Origin: Pelobates cultripes
Lineage: Eukaryota > Chordata > Amphibia > Anura > Pelobatidae
Length of the DNA: 64,000 nucleotides
Assembly: GCA_933207985.1 (NCBI GenBank)
Contig: OW240913.1
Location: 354,444,221-354,508,220, forward strand
Direction of reading: 5' to 3'
Notes under the pieces: model-generated
Databases searched by the model: none
What the model was told of the DNA's origin: nothing
The model's input: only the letters and a program-made list of their open reading frames with translations
Part shown: piece by piece, positions 11,990 to 24,741 of the stretch
How the letters are laid out: every line of letters begins with the position of its first letter
How positions within the stretch are numbered: the first letter of the stretch is position 1
Position numbers and translations under genes: made by a program

Positions 11990-12720
11990 ACAGTGCATTA
12001 ATTTAAGAGAGGGAAGTGGCAGTGTATAAACCTGGGGGAATGAGGGGGCCAGTGTATTAAATTAGGGCGTGGTGGCAGTGTATTAATGGGAGGGAGGGTG
12101 CAGTGTATTAATTTGGGGAAGCCAAGGGGCCATTTTATTAAATTTGGGAAGCGGGGGCAGTGTATTAGAGTGGTGGGGGCAGTTTGTTAAACTGTGGGAA
12201 GGGAGGGCAGTGTACTAAAGTAGAGTGGTGGGAGTGGGGGCAGTCTATTCAATTAGAGTGGAGGGAGAAGGGACAGTGTATTAGATTAGGGGCACCCCTT
12301 GGGTGAAGGGGCAGTGTATGGTGGAGTGGATGAGTGGAGGGAGGAGAGGCAGTGAGTTGGATTTGGGGGCAATGTACAGTTGCAAGAAAAAGTATGTGAA
12401 CCCTTTGGAATGATATGGATTTCTGCACAAATTGGTCATAAAATGTGATCTGATCATCATCTAAGTCACAACAATAGACAATGCATAATAATGCAATGCA
12501 CTGTAAATGTTTACATGGTGTGTTCAATAAAAACATGGCAACATTTCATTCTTTTTGTGTTATTAGTTTAAGCAGACTGTGATTGTCTATTGTTGTGACT
12601 TAGATGATGATCAGATCCCATTTTATGACCAATTTGTGCAGAAATCCATATCATTCCAAAGGGTTCACATACTTTTTCTTGCAACTGTATTAGAGTGGGA
12701 GGAAGGGCAGTGTGCTAGAT
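11990..12720. repeat. G-rich degenerate minisatellite, interrupted
   Basis: Roughly 25-40 bp units each starting with CAGTGTATTA followed by a G/A-rich stretch; about ten or more degenerate copies to 12376, resuming at 12690 (GGGCAGTGTGCTAGATT). The Tc1-type MITE at 12377-12687 splits the array. Confidence 0.75.
12377..12687. mobile_element. Tc1/mariner-type MITE, 311 bp
   Basis: Ends are CAGTTGCAAGAAAAAGTATG and its complement, with TA on both sides (12375-12376, 12688-12689). The inverted repeats extend inward over ~100 bp per arm (both contain the ATGATATGGATTTCTGCA block or its complement). TA target and CAGTTGC ends fit Tc1/mariner. No transposase inside. Confidence 0.85.
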
Positions 12721-12874
12721 TGGGTCTGCATGGAGGCGCTGAATGCTCCCCATAGAGATGCTGTTTGGCCACACAGCATTTTGCCACACATGCACAATAG
12801 CCTCCCAATGCTTTCCTGTGGTAAAGCATTGGATTGGCTGAGATCATCAAGTTTGCTACATTCTCCCTTTCAGT

Positions 12875-12990
12875 CCCATTACCAAACATTTCTTAATATG
12901 TCAAGGTAGTTGGACTGAAACGTTGTTTATATGCAAATGCATTTCTTAAAATAAATTTGCTATTTTGTTTATTTTGAAGCCCTACGAGCG
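12875..12990 (+). repeat. Interspersed repeat, copy 1 (second copy at 34716)
   Basis: Shares GTAGTTGGACTGAAAC, ATGCAAATG, CTTAAAATAAA and TTGTTTATTTTGAAGCCCT, in the same order and spacing, with 34716-34828. Family unknown; AATAAA near its end may be a polyadenylation signal. Confidence 0.65.
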
Positions 12991-13294
12991 CGAGGACGTC
13001 CAGTGTCAGTTAGGCACCTTTTTTTATAGTGTACTTTTTTAAATAAGCCTACGTTTCTATGGAAACTGAAGTTTGTTTGTTTTTGCGGCCCACATACACG
13101 TAAACCTTTTTTATTTGGCCCGTCTTAGCCTTTGAGTTTGACATGCTTGGCGTAGATTTTTTTGACAATCCAGCAGTTGGACTCTAGTGAATAATCTTGT
13201 GGTTGTGTTGTCGTTTTAGTTAAAATAAACGTTATCCTATTTCTTTTTTCTATATTCCTTTTGTTTGAACAAAAAGGAATCGTGCTAAATTTAA

Positions 13295-13600
13295 AGGGAT
13301 ACACCCTTGCTCAAATAAAAAAAAAAGAATTTAAAAAAAATAAAAATCACTATTTAGCACACATAGCCCCAATTATGCATATTTTAATTGGGGTAAATCT
13401 AAAAATAGCTTGCAAAAAAATTCAGATCTCTTGTCTGCAGCCTTTGCAAACCCTCCCCTTCTAAATCCGCCCAGACTTTCTGCGGCTGTCCAATCATAGA
13501 CTTCCTAATGCAGCTCATTGAGCAGACTTTGCAAGGCAGGTGCTTTGGGCAATATCACTGAATAGACTGTGAAGAGACTGGAGAAGTCATTATAAGCTGC
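13295..13600 (+). mobile_element. T2-type MITE, left part only
   Basis: TTAAAGGG at 13291-13298 is a T2-type left end. The interior (GCAGCCTTTGCAAACCCTCC and following) has no coding frame. I cannot find a matching right end, so this is a truncated or diverged copy. Confidence 0.4.
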
Positions 13601-13984
13601 ATTTTCAGGTTATTTTGTGTTGAGCTATTTCATTTGCTTTTCTTTACTTTGTTGATTGCAAATAGCTGAAAAGCTGTACATTTTGACAATAAACCTGATT
13701 TTCAATTGGATTTGAATAATTGAGACCCAGTAACTTTCCAAACCCTATAAAACCGGAACATGGGGAGGTACTGTTGTACTCGTGAGACATAGCTAAACAC
13801 AAATATGTGTATTTTATTGCAGTAAAAGCTAACAGTATTACGACATTCACAGTTAAAATGCCATGCAGAACCTTTTTCTTAATTTCTCACACTTTTTCTA
13901 GATTTTATTCAAATTAAATTATTTTTCATATGTGAATATTTAATGTGAAATGAAAGCCCTGTTTCTCCAGAATAAAATAATGTC
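13601..13984. other. Nothing recognised
   Basis: AT-rich, no recognisable feature. Confidence 0.35.
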
Positions 13985-14115
13985 TAATAAGTGTGGGTGC
14001 AGTTAACATGAAAGACAACAATTGTGGTTGAACAGACAGATAGTGCACGTTCCAGGTTTTGTTTTCATAATGTTTTTGATCAGAAGGTGTACATTTGCCT
14101 CCATCCTTAAGGGGT
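13985..14115 (+). repeat. Dispersed repeat, copy 1 (second copy at 25155)
   Basis: TAATAAGTGTG, a TTAACATGAAAGA-like block, TTTTGATCAGAA and CCTCCATCCTTAA appear here in the same order as at 25155-25285. The second copy follows directly on a Tc1 transposase fragment, so this may be the 3' end of that transposon family. Confidence 0.6.
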
Positions 14116-15318
14116 TAATGTTATGTCAAGAAAACATTTCTTTGGGCTCTAATGAAGTGGTTGTGTTTAATTCTGTGTTTGTAAGCCATTATTTAAGATT
14201 CCACTTGTTACAATCACCATACATAGCCACAAATGTGTGTTTTTCCCTGCACACTCTGCATTGCTTATCTGTTTTAACTAATGTTTTTTCACCTTAACTA
14301 TTTATTTCCATAATCTTGGCAGTTCATGTACGCTATTATAATAACAGGGAACATGCGTGCAATGATCAGAGTTTCTCTCCTATTCCCTAATCCATTATTG
14401 AGCACTAAATGACTCATACCATATGTTGTTTTTAGCATGGTCTCCTGATGTGTGATTTAGCGCGGAAAATTACTTAAATTGTTCATTTGGAGTTAATGTG
14501 CTTTGTGTGCTGTTCCTCTATATACCTGCACAGATATGTCTCAAGCATTCAATTTAAAGAAATATCCTGCCTCAAAAACACCATTAAATTATGGGGGGAA
14601 TCTATCTATCTATCTATACATATAAGAGTTACTGACCCTCATGTCCAACCCAAGCTTACCCCTTACCACCTTAGACCTTTACATTATCTCTTGGTGACAG
14701 TTACCCCAAGTTCATTCACCCAATGAGAGGCCATCCTGGAGGGGACCTACTGAGCCATTTACTGACTATTTGAGCGCTTTTTAACTTGAGATTTTATATT
14801 GCAATCATTAACATTTTCAAGAAGACATCTCAGGGTTTATCAGATACATTAAATTTCAGTATGACCCATGGGACATCTCAGTTTTTCCAATCTTTTTCGT
14901 TTCTGAATCTCGGGGGTTCATGTACCGGTGCACAGGTGGAGATAGGAGTATTTCACACAAAGATCTGGCTTTTCACCAAACCTTTGGATTAAATGTTTAA
15001 ATTCAATGTTGAAAAATGTTGCATGAAGTTAGTTGAAGATGAAATCTTATGAAATAATGGTGCCAACCTTACCCAGGTGCTGTCTTTTTGTTATGTGTCA
15101 AATGGTTTTCAAACTGTTCAACACAAACCAAAGGACTCCAGCATGCGCATAGCCATTCCCACCAGCGCCAGACGCATTTTTGGTACCATAACTGGTGCAG
15201 AGCACTGTATTGAGGGTCTGTGCAATAAGGGTTCTTAAATGGTAACTGTCATTGAATAAAATAACCAAAAAATGTGTTACACCTTTTTTCATGAGATGCT
15301 CCATTTACTTTTGAATGC
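14116..15318. other. Non-coding, contains a short (ATCT)n run
   Basis: No gene recognised. A short tetranucleotide repeat (ATCT)n lies at about 14605-14626. Confidence 0.4.
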
Positions 15319-15655
15319 ATTTAAGAAACACTTCAAACACCATAATCACTACAGCCCACTGTAGAGGTTGTGGTGCCAAGAGTACTCTGCACCCTTTCCA
15401 GGTAAATAGACAATCTGTTTGCAAATGGACTGACAACTTACCTGGAGTCCCCTTCCTGCCTATCACTTTCTCTCTGTCAGCAGGAAGCTCTGTGCACTGT
15501 GCAAGTCCTGCACTACCGGACTTAGCTCATTGGCTCCACAAGGGGCAGATCCCAGGTTCACAAACATTTTGACTGATTACACTGGGAGGGTACCAGAGAA
15601 CTCTTGGCACTACAGTGGGATGTAGTAGTAATGGTGCTTTGAATGTGATTTTGTA
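15319..15655. mobile_element. T2-like MITE with ~80-bp inverted repeats
   Basis: Left arm TTTAAGAAACACTTCAAACA continues to CCCACTGTAG and GTGCCAAGAGT. The right arm (15595-15655) carries the complement, from CTTGGCACTACAGTGGGA to GGTGCTTTGAATG. No transposase. TTAA duplication is eroded, so assignment to the T2 group rests on the left end. Confidence 0.6.
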
Positions 15656-18600
15656 AATGTGATCACAATCCATTTGAGACAAGGCCAAGGAAGCATTGCG
15701 AATGAAGAGTAGAAATAGTGACATTGTTTAATGTCTCCCCTTCTTTGTATGATTTTTCTATGGTGACTGCCAGGTGCAAATGGGCGGAGCACAGGGAACA
15801 AAGATGGTGGCACCCAGTTACAGGATAAAGAGGGATGCATCAAGTACCCTTCTCCTGACTTTCATTGCCAGGTATTGTAGCACAGCTGGGCAGCACCAAT
15901 ACTGAAGGAATTCAGTCTCTGCACCCTCTGCATACAGTCACTGAACTTTCCTCACAGATGCATTGATTCAATTCTTCTCTATGAGGAGATGCTGATTTAG
16001 GGTTGTGTTTGACTTGTGCTGGCTCTGCCTCTGATCTGCCTCCTTGATAGTCTTAGTCAGTACTATGGCCAAGAGTTGTGACTGGCTCAGACCACCACTT
16101 CTGATGATGTCAGCAGACAGAGGCAGTTCAGGGGCCAAGGCAGCAGCTTCAGACTTGAATACAAGTAAATGTAAAAGTAAATGTTGTCTCCCACTGGCCG
16201 TCTCTTGCCACATCGGTACCTTTACAAAACCAGTGAGGAACACAGCACTACATCTACTTTGTATTCTGTGTTCATACGTTACTGTTTAAAAGGTCAAGCA
16301 GACCACTACAGGCCAATAACGGTAATGTTCTTCAATAAATCATATCTATGAATAATTGTACAGAAAGCCATTAAACATCGCACAGCAATTATTATTTTTC
16401 TAATATGTAACATACTTGTTATGCTTCTCGTCCTTTTAATTGTGCTCTTTTTTTATGACAGATGGCAGAACAGCATCAAATCCATTATAAATATCCAAGA
16501 AATATTTCTACATCCCCAAACCCACTCAATCAGATTAGGTTTCTTGGAACATCAGTTACATTAGCTAGAAATTCCAGCCACTCTGTCTTATTAGTTTTCT
16601 CTGTAATAAAGAATTAATTCTGGTTTTGATTACATGTATTGATCTAATTGCCCAGCAAACATTATACCAAGATTAAAAGCGTTGAACAAAGCATTGACTG
16701 GTGCATTCCTTGTAATTGAAATCTCTTCTTACTAAAATAATTACTGTTACAGAGATCTGAAGTGATACTTGTGTTTTTTGCTTTGTCACAAATGTGAAGG
16801 AAGTGTTATTAAGGGGGAGATACACAACAGGACATTTCAAGAGAACCTCTCCTCTTCCCCCACCAAAAAATGGGCATTTCAGAAGACTGAGTTCACTGAA
16901 ATTCCAACCAAGTCAAAAGATATCATAAAGGAGAACAAGCGTTGACTTGCCTGCTAGTACTGCTCCATAATGTTAGAATACTCATTAAAGAAAACTGTCC
17001 GTAACTTAATAATCCATTAAAATGGCTTTTATTTTCAATTTTAAAAAAACAACATATATTTATATATATTCCCTTATTACACCGCACCTTGCAAACAAGA
17101 AAAGAAAAATTAGAGCTATTATATCCCCAGAGCAGCCTTCTAACGCGTTTCATGCCACATGGTACTTAATCCTTGGTGCCATGTAGTAAGAAACACATTA
17201 GGGCTCTGGGGATATATTAACTCTGTAATTTTTTATTTATTTATTTGTCTTGAGTGCAGATGCAGATTTGGAGAGAAATCCTCAGTTTTATAAAGCGATA
17301 AGCATGCACCCTTCCAGTCAGAAAGTTGTGATGGTGTGCTTCCCGATTGCTTTGTGCCCCAGCACAAATTGGAAGCATATGCTTTTCACAGAGATGCATT
17401 CTATTGGCATCACTACTGCAGAATTATACGTAGGTAACTCTGGAGCGTTCAATTAATGTAAATCCTGAAATAAAAAATTATTTTTTCCGTTTACCCATAT
17501 TAAAACTGACACTTTCAGCAGGATACGACACAATAGCTCATTATCTGAAGCTGATTTCTGGAACATGACAATATGATGTATTGACTAAACCCGATACTGT
17601 CAGAAATTAGAAAGGGAATTGCAATTATAGGCCAATAGAAAACTGAAAAAAATGATTCTGTTTGGCTATTTTTCTGATGTAATATTCCCTCACTAATTCC
17701 TGATAATTCTGGCTTTGGTGAAAATCCCTGAATAATTTACTCCAATGATTTCAGTACATCATACAGCCCTTGGGATGAAATAACACATGCTTGGCCGTAA
17801 AATCTATTGGAATGTTATCGAGTTGGCATGAATCAAACTTCCTGACGGATTTTGTTAGAACAATGTTCTATCCTTGCCACAAAGAATTCAGGCCGTTCCC
17901 TTAGCAATGAGAACACGTACTGGAAGGGAGTACCTATTAAGCTGGTTGCCAAGGATTTGATTGCACAGATAATTTATAACATGTACTAGTTTTAACGGAG
18001 GTATTTACCATAACCATAAGATTATAATTATGGCCTTGATTTAATATTATGGGATAACCTTTTCAAGTGAATTAATATTTTTGGATAAACATTTACAATA
18101 TTTTTTTCTAAATAGTAAATATGAAATATTTAAATATAGAAAAAACATATCAGATATAAAAAAAAAATCAAAACACCAAAACATTAAAATGTTTTTTACT
18201 AAATCATTTCAAAAGTTCATCCAAAAGTGTTAAATCATTTGAACAGCTTCTCCGAAAATATTAAATTGAGGCCTATATAGATATTTGTTTACATTCTTTA
18301 TTTTTGAAGTGCATAGTTTGACAAACTTGGTTAAATAGGCATTTCACTAGAATGTGTACGACAAGAAAAAATTAAAGTTATAACATGAAATATCGAGAAC
18401 ATCACTGCACTTTACGGAAACATATGGAGGTCGGCATCTCAAGCACTGGAATCGATAGGAAGAAGAGGTAATAACGCATACTAAGCAACATGGTACTATC
18501 ACTCATGCGATAGATAATAAAATGAGATTATACCCCACTACCTGCTAGAATCGTAACACCAGCAAAGCCTATATTTCTTAAGACACAGATTTTTGTGAAT

Positions 18601-19308
18601 TAAATTGAGATTTGAATACAAGAAATGCAGAATTCATTGCAAATGCACAATATGGATTGCGATGAAGAGAAGGAGACACTTAGAGAAAAAGAAAGGGAGA
18701 GAGAGACACACAGAAGGAAGACAGAGAGTGAGTGTAAGAGAGTAACAGGCAGAAAGAGACGATATAGATCTATATCATTATTTAAGATAAATTGAAAAAA
18801 TAAGGAAAATCTGATTGTCCTTTCTAGGTCATGTGGAAATTCGTATCCTTTTAAACACGTTCACAGAGAACTTCCTTCCTTGACCTTTACATGAAGATGT
18901 ATACAGTACAGCCCGTGCAGTATGCTGACACCTATTGCAAGCATTGTATAATGTTTATGTCTACCACTGATATAGAAAATCGTCTTTAATTATCAGTTTC
19001 ATTCTATCCTTTGGTATTTTGCACAAAAATAAGCTCAATATGAACAATGAAAAGTAATCAGTAAAATTAATTTGCATAGCAACATATTTTCCATGTAAAG
19101 CAACTATAAGTGGATGGCAGAGATCACAGTGCACTCACACAAATAAAATATCAAAATACATTAAAATATGACAATTTAAAATAAGTTTTAAAAGTTCTAT
19201 AAGCGTCCAAGCATGGTTCCCTTTTTTTTAGAGATGAGTAGATTTAATTAATGGTTACATTTGTGAATTACTGCAGCCTTTCTGTTCCTTTAAAGATATA
19301 AGGTTTAA
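15656..19308. other. Long non-coding stretch with one imperfect inverted repeat
   Basis: No recognisable exon or transposon protein. An imperfect palindrome lies at about 17110-17216 (outer blocks TATATCCCCAGAGC and GCTCTGGGGATATA), possibly a small MITE. A GA-rich run lies at 18660-18740. Confidence 0.4.
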
Positions 19309-19323
19309 AAAGGCTTACAGTGG
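19309..19323. repeat. Target-site duplication of the half-L1 (left)
   Basis: AAAGGCTTACAGTGG, repeated exactly at 21124-21138 just after the A-rich tail. Confidence 0.9.
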
Positions 19324-21123
19324 AGGGGGGCGGGGCATGGTAGTTGACCAGGATGGACGCATGTTAGATGGGCTCTGTGTCCCTAATAGACAAACCAACG
19401 ATTCCAGGCGACCCTCGGGTCAGGAAAAGCAACTTAACAGCTATGGGACACAAAGCAAAAAAGCAGAAACCAGACAAGCCCAAATCCGGGGTCAATATGA
19501 GAGCACTAGCGGATTGCTCCCTCCGATCTTGCCGCAGATTAAACCCAAAATAGATGAAACAAGACCAGTGGCAGAAGCAACGTTAAAAGCCCTGCTGGGG
19601 GACCTACAGAAGACACTTCAAGCAGATGTAACCCAGCTACGCACCGACCTCTCAGGCCTTGGTGGTCGCATACTGGCGGGTGAAGGCCCCCTCAGACAAA
19701 AACGCACAATCACTCACAGAGCTTCAACTTGAATTAAAGTCGCTCAAGGCACAGCATGCCAAACACAAGCAGCGCTTGGCAATGATTGAGGACCACCGAT
19801 GCCATAACAATTTGAAGGTCAGCGGGGTCTCGGAGGATATCCCAGATGCAAAACTCCCACACCTCATGTAGAGACTAATAGGAATGTTGTTAGCACCTAA
19901 GCAGGCCAGAAATATTACCTTGGATTCAGTCTTTAGAGTCCCAAAGCCTCGGAGAGCACCAGCGACAGCTCCCAGGGATCTAGCGATGCGGTTCTGCAAC
20001 TCTGCTGACAAGGTGGCTATCCTCACAACTCTGAAGGGGACTACCTCTCTCGATTCTGAGAACATGAACTTGTACTTCTACGCAGACCTCTCAGGTGACA
20101 TGCTCCAATGGAGGCAGTCTCTACGGCCCTTCACAGCACTGCTTAAACAGCACAATATTCGTTACCAGTGACGGTCACCACGAGCTCTACAAATCCTGCA
20201 AGGCGACACCATTCACTCTATCTCCGACCTAGAGAAAGCTGAAGCTTTACGGTGAACACTTAACCTGCCGGAGGATTCCTAACCATTTCAAGGCCCTCCA
20301 GAAATGGCTTCAGTGGTGCAGAGGTGGAACCCAGTGAAAGTTACGCCGTTTGTCCCAAGAGGAGCGTTGGCGAATAAATCTGCGGCCAATCTAACCTGAA
20401 CCACGGAACTCTCCTTTCACTAAAAAATTCCTAGGTAAAAGGAACTAATGCTACTCTCATTACTTGCGGTTCAAAGTTAGTTAGAATTTTTGTTCTTAAC
20501 CATTACCTTTATTTTATATAACAAATCCACCACATGATATATACCACAGCTATCACCCCATATTATATGCCCTAAAGGTTCCTACACCTATACCCCTCTC
20601 TCGCCCCAACCTCCTAATGCAGGGAAAAACTACATAAGGAGGTTTGGGAGGTGTATCTCTGTTTCTTACAGATCCTATTGCCCAGCGATCACACATCTGT
20701 CCGCACTGCTTTACAGCAGGACAATGGGCTCCTTCTATCTCATATGAAATCCTAACACTGTTTAAATAGTAGTTTAAAATAGCATGTTAAACTTAGCTCA
20801 GATAAACTAACATAATGTACTTACTGGCCTAATGTCACTCAAGAGTATTTGTACCGTAGGCAGACCCGAATGCACTCACTGAACGATACCACCGGTACAT
20901 AACTAGCCCCTAACAAGGCCAAAGTTCGAGGGGATACACCCGAAATGACATGTAGCAATTTAAAATAAACCCTCATCTACCGAGCCAGATACATCAGGAT
21001 ACACCATGCCAATGTATGTTCCCACTAATGATTGTTATGTCAAATATCCTTCTTGCAAAGCGCCTGTATGTCTTATCATGCTTGAGAGATGTGTACAAAT
21101 AAAGAATAAAAAAAGTTAAAAAA
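19324..21123 (+). mobile_element. ORF1-only L1-type element ('half-L1')
   Basis: A 1.8-kb retroposon with a 15-bp perfect duplication at its ends. Layout: GC-rich 5' end (GGGGGGCGGGGC), a decayed ORF1 (19337-20282), about 800 bp with no ORF2 coding motifs, then AATAAAGAATAAAAAAAG tail near 21100. Because both the natural-looking 5' end and the A-rich 3' end are present inside one duplication, the lack of endonuclease and reverse transcriptase is not simple 5' truncation. It resembles the HAL1 elements of mammals, which are ORF1-only L1 derivatives mobilised in trans. Confidence 0.8.
19337..20282 (+). pseudogene. L1-type ORF1 (RNA-binding chaperone), broken
   Basis: N-terminal basic segment from 19337; then, after a frameshift near 19700, a coiled-coil-like segment (LQLELKSLKAQHAKHKQRL) and the ORF1 hallmark IEDHRCHNNLKVSGV. 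After an in-frame TAG at 19869 it continues as an RRM-like region (FRVPKPRRAP, PRDLAMRF) and, past two further stops (20172 and 20251), a C-terminal segment DLEKAEALR...LNLPEDS ending in TAA at 20280. ORF1p of L1 elements is a trimeric nucleic-acid-binding protein that coats the element's RNA. Confidence 0.8.
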
Positions 21124-21138
21124 GAAAGGCTTACAGTG
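21124..21138. repeat. Target-site duplication of the half-L1 (right)
   Basis: Second exact copy of AAAGGCTTACAGTGG. Confidence 0.9.
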
Positions 21139-22144
21139 GGAAGAAAGATGCCATTATCAGCCGCATTTTGCCAATCGGTATAAACCTTTTTTTCCAAAGA
21201 TTCCTTTCGTCTTGTAGCCAAGCAGAGGTGATATGTGTTGCCAAGAGTAACATCATCTTCTCTGGCAATAAGCCTGCATTCACTGGAAATCACAAGAGAG
21301 CCAGAAGCAGAGTGCGACATCACTAAATGAGGTTTGACAGTATCACAGATTACGGAATAATAACGAGACCTAGTTTTTATAGAAGTTCAGATCTCCTGGA
21401 ACAATTCCAATTACCTTAGCTTAAAAAAAAATTGTGAAATAAATATTTCCTATGTATATATTGTTTTTTCTTTTAGTAAAAATGGCTTGTGTTGGGTTAC
21501 ATACACAGAATTTTTCACATAAAAATATAACAATCAGAACTATGTATATGTGTTTTATATCTATAAGGGGATAGTTCAGATATTTAAAGTATTCACCTCC
21601 TCCTCACATTCCTGCATGGCCAAAATCCTAGGATGGATGTCCAGATTTTCTAAATGAGCCGGCATATTGGGGGAATATCTCTTGGGGGAGTTTGGACAGC
21701 CTTATTGTGTGTGTTAGAGAGAAAGGGCAGGTTCAGATGACCTCCGAGTAAATTTCCAGATTACTCCAAGCTCAAGTTTTTTCTAAGTGGGCTCTCAGTC
21801 TCCTCTTTTCAACAGAGGTAACAAATAACCTGACTGCAGTTCGTCATCGTAACCGACTTGTGTAGGCAAATGCTCACATTCAATGGGGTCTGGCCCTTTG
21901 AAAAAGTGTTCTCTTCATGGATGAAGAATTAGGCTGCCAGTGGCCGCAGGGAGACCTGTCAGTCTACCATCAAATTTTGCATACATTTCAGCCAGATGCC
22001 CCAACCCCACATGTAAGCCTCACCTCTTAAGTGGAAGCCCCACCTCCCATATGCAAGCTCCACCCCCACGCACATTGCTGACCTCACTGGAAGGAAGATG
22101 CAACAAAATGGCAACTTCACTTACCAGTGCCAGGTAAGCTGGAG
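21139..22144. other. Non-coding, nothing recognised
   Basis: No gene or repeat identified. The segment 21139-21330 continues the unique sequence interrupted by the half-L1. Confidence 0.4.
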
Positions 22145-22256
22145 CCATAACAGTGATTGTGTGCCTGCTACTGAGAGAGCTTGTGTGTGTGTGTTCCTGC
22201 TAGTAAGTGAGTTTGTGTGTGTGTGTGTTTGTGTGTGTGCCTGCTACTGAGTGAGC

Positions 22257-22288
<32 letters not shown>

Positions 22289-22406
22289 CTGCTACTGAGT
22301 GAGCTTGTGTGTGTGTGTGTGTATGTGCCTGCTAGTGAGTGGGCTTGTGTGTGTATGAGTGTCTGCTAGTGAGTGAGCTTGTGTGTGTGCCTGCTAGTGA
22401 GAGAGC

Positions 22407-22438
<32 letters not shown>

Positions 22439-23217
22439 CTGCTAGTGAGAGAGAGCGTGTGTGTGTGCCCGCTAGTGAGTGAGCTTGTGTGTGTCATTGG
22501 TTATAGCTCTACCAATTGGTGCATACCGCTCATGAATTCTGTCAGATTGTTTTAGAACAGTTTGATAAAGCCTGGGGTTCTCCACTGCATATATAACCAG
22601 ATCCCTCTAAAGCAAGGTTTTAGAAGCATATTATCATATCTGTTCCATTGTAGGTGTGGCATTGTGCCAATCACTCGTTCGCAGGGAAAAGTAAAGGGTG
22701 GCCACAGAATATCTAGACCATGTTTATTACAAACTGCTCAGAATCACAAGATGCTAGTGAGTGAGCTTGTGTGTGTGAGTGTGCCTGTTAGTGAGTGAGC
22801 TTGTATGTGTGTGTGTGTGTGTGGGTGTGCATGCTAGTGAGTGAGCTTGTGTGTGTGCGCCTGCTAGTGAGTGAGCTTGTGTGTGTGTGTGCGTGTGCAT
22901 GTGCATGTGCATGTGCGTGCTAGTGAGTGAGCTGGTGTTTGTGTGTGTGCCTGCTAGTGAAAGAGCTTGTGTGTGTATGAGTGCCTGCTAGTGAGTGAGT
23001 TTGTGTGTGTGAATGCCTGCTAGAGAGAGCTTGTGTGTGTGTGTATGTGTGTGCCTTCTAGTGAGAAAATGAGTGTTTGTGTGTGCCTCCTAGTGAGTGA
23101 GATTGTGTGTGTGTGCCTGCTAGTGAGTAAGTGTGTGTTTGTGTGTGTGTGTGTGTTTGTCTGCTAGTGAGTAAGCTTGTGTGTGTGTGTGTGTGTGTGT
23201 GTGCCTGTTAGTGAGTG

Positions 23218-23252
<35 letters not shown>

Positions 23253-23280
23253 CTGCTAGCATGCGTGTGTCAGTGAGCTT
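22145..23280. repeat. TG-rich compound satellite
   Basis: Repeated units of variable length (about 30-60 bp) made of (TG)n plus the spacer GCCTGCTAGTGAGTGAGCTT. About 15-20 units. Interrupted by ~260 bp of non-repeat sequence at 22490-22752. The short ORFs across it are products of the repeat. Confidence 0.9.
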
Positions 23281-23595
23281 ATTTGTGGTGAGCATGTGTG
23301 TGTTAATGAGCTTGTCTGTAGTGAGCATGTTGGTGTCAACAAGCTTTTCTGTAGGGAGCATGAGTGTGTGTCATTGAGATTGTCTGTCAGTGAGCCTATG
23401 TGTGTGCATCTGTTTTTATGTCAATGAGCTTATCTATATCAGTGAGATTGTTTGTCTATAAAGCTAGGTATCAATGAGCTTGTGTGTGTCAGTGATTTTG
23501 TCAATGAGTATGCTTATTGTATAATTAAATATTTTACTCTGAAAGGACCAATATTTTATATTGAAAATAAATAAATAAATTTAAAATATATATAT
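23281..23595. other. Degenerate edge of TG satellite and AT-rich DNA
   Basis: Diverged repeats of the type GTCAGTGAGCTT fade out by about 23520, then AT-rich DNA ending in a (TA)n run where the solo LTR inserted. Confidence 0.5.
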
Positions 23596-24618
23596 TGTAA
23601 CGGCTACCCAGCTAGAGTGAGGGTATCAGCCGTTGGGGACATCCTTTTCTTCCCGTCAAGTCGCTGTGTAGTGATGGAGCTGCTTATTCCCCTCTGCTGG
23701 ATCCGAAGTAGAAGTCAGGTACAGCTCTGAAAAGAGCTTAGTGATAATGCTGCAAAATTCCCCTTTCAAGAACGAGACAAGGCTACGTTTTGAAGGGTCA
23801 TGAAGAACTAAAGCTTTAATGACAGACACTCTCTTTTATGTGATTCTGCCCATGCAAGGGAGACACCCACATAATTAACAGTACAGCCAATAAACACATT
23901 ATACATTCTGTACATCCCCTCCCCTTAGATAACATAACATAATTAAAAGAAACATATTTTTCCCCAAAGTTTGGATGTACCCCAAATACTTGGGGTACAA
24001 GCATAAATTCTTGTAAATAGCTTGTTTCTGGGGGACTAACATATTCAAAAATCAGCTCATTCAGTTCAGCCGTTCGGGAGATATGGGACTTGAAAGTTTT
24101 GACCGACCACACGGGCAAAGTAGCCGAAAAGAGTTCCATGAATTCTGGCCCTGCAGTCGGTCTTAGTTTGTGTGTAAAAAAGTCCCGAACGGCTGGCCAT
24201 CCATATGCCATCTTGGGTTCGCTGGAATCCCCATAAGTTGTCGAGTCTTTCTACCGAATGCCTTGTCGTTCGGTCGTTGTGGCATGATTTCCCGAAGGTA
24301 TAGAGGTCTCAGCGGTGTTCGCCTATCCGAGTGTCCGATTTTAGTTCCAGACACTCAACGGCAAAACACCGCTGTTCGGGAGTTAAAATGGCCGCGAACA
24401 CATGGAAGTCCCGAAATGGCGGCCATGCATACGGTTCCTATAGCGTTCGTGCGTTTATTTCCACGAAAATGCCCATCAAGCAGGGAGGTAAATGAGTCTC
24501 AATTTAGAGTCAGGGTGGCCTGTTAGTTGTTAGCAAGCATTCGCATGGGGAATGCTTGTAAAGTCTCAAACTGCACATTAATCCACAAGTCTTTAATGAA
24601 ACTGTCCTCTTTGTTACA
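23596..24618 (-). mobile_element. Solo LTR, 1,023 bp
   Basis: Starts TGTAAC and ends GTTACA (perfect 6-bp inverted ends), with TATAT on both sides (23591-23595, 24619-24623). There is no internal gag/pol and no second LTR, so it is a solo LTR. Orientation is inferred as minus because ATTAAA (plus-strand TTTAAT near 23816) would then sit about 220 bp before the 3' end. The TSD lies in a TA-rich tract, which weakens it as evidence, but the end match is independent. The 131-aa minus-strand ORF inside has no motif that I recognise. Confidence 0.75.
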
Positions 24619-24741
24619 TATATGTATATATATTTATGTTTGTGTGTATGTGTTTAAATATGACTCAATCATCTGGGGTGTCAAGACATAGCCTTACATA
24701 TTACATGTGACAATATATGGCGCAATGACTTAGGCATAGAT
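24619..24741. other. Short AT-rich spacer
   Basis: TA-rich sequence after the solo LTR, leading into the Tc1 fragment. Confidence 0.4.

Noticed and set aside
12712..12909. Short ORF next to the minisatellite
   Set aside because: No motif, partly within repeats.
23816..24211. 131-aa minus-strand ORF
   Set aside because: Inside the solo LTR at 23596-24618, no motif, likely incidental.
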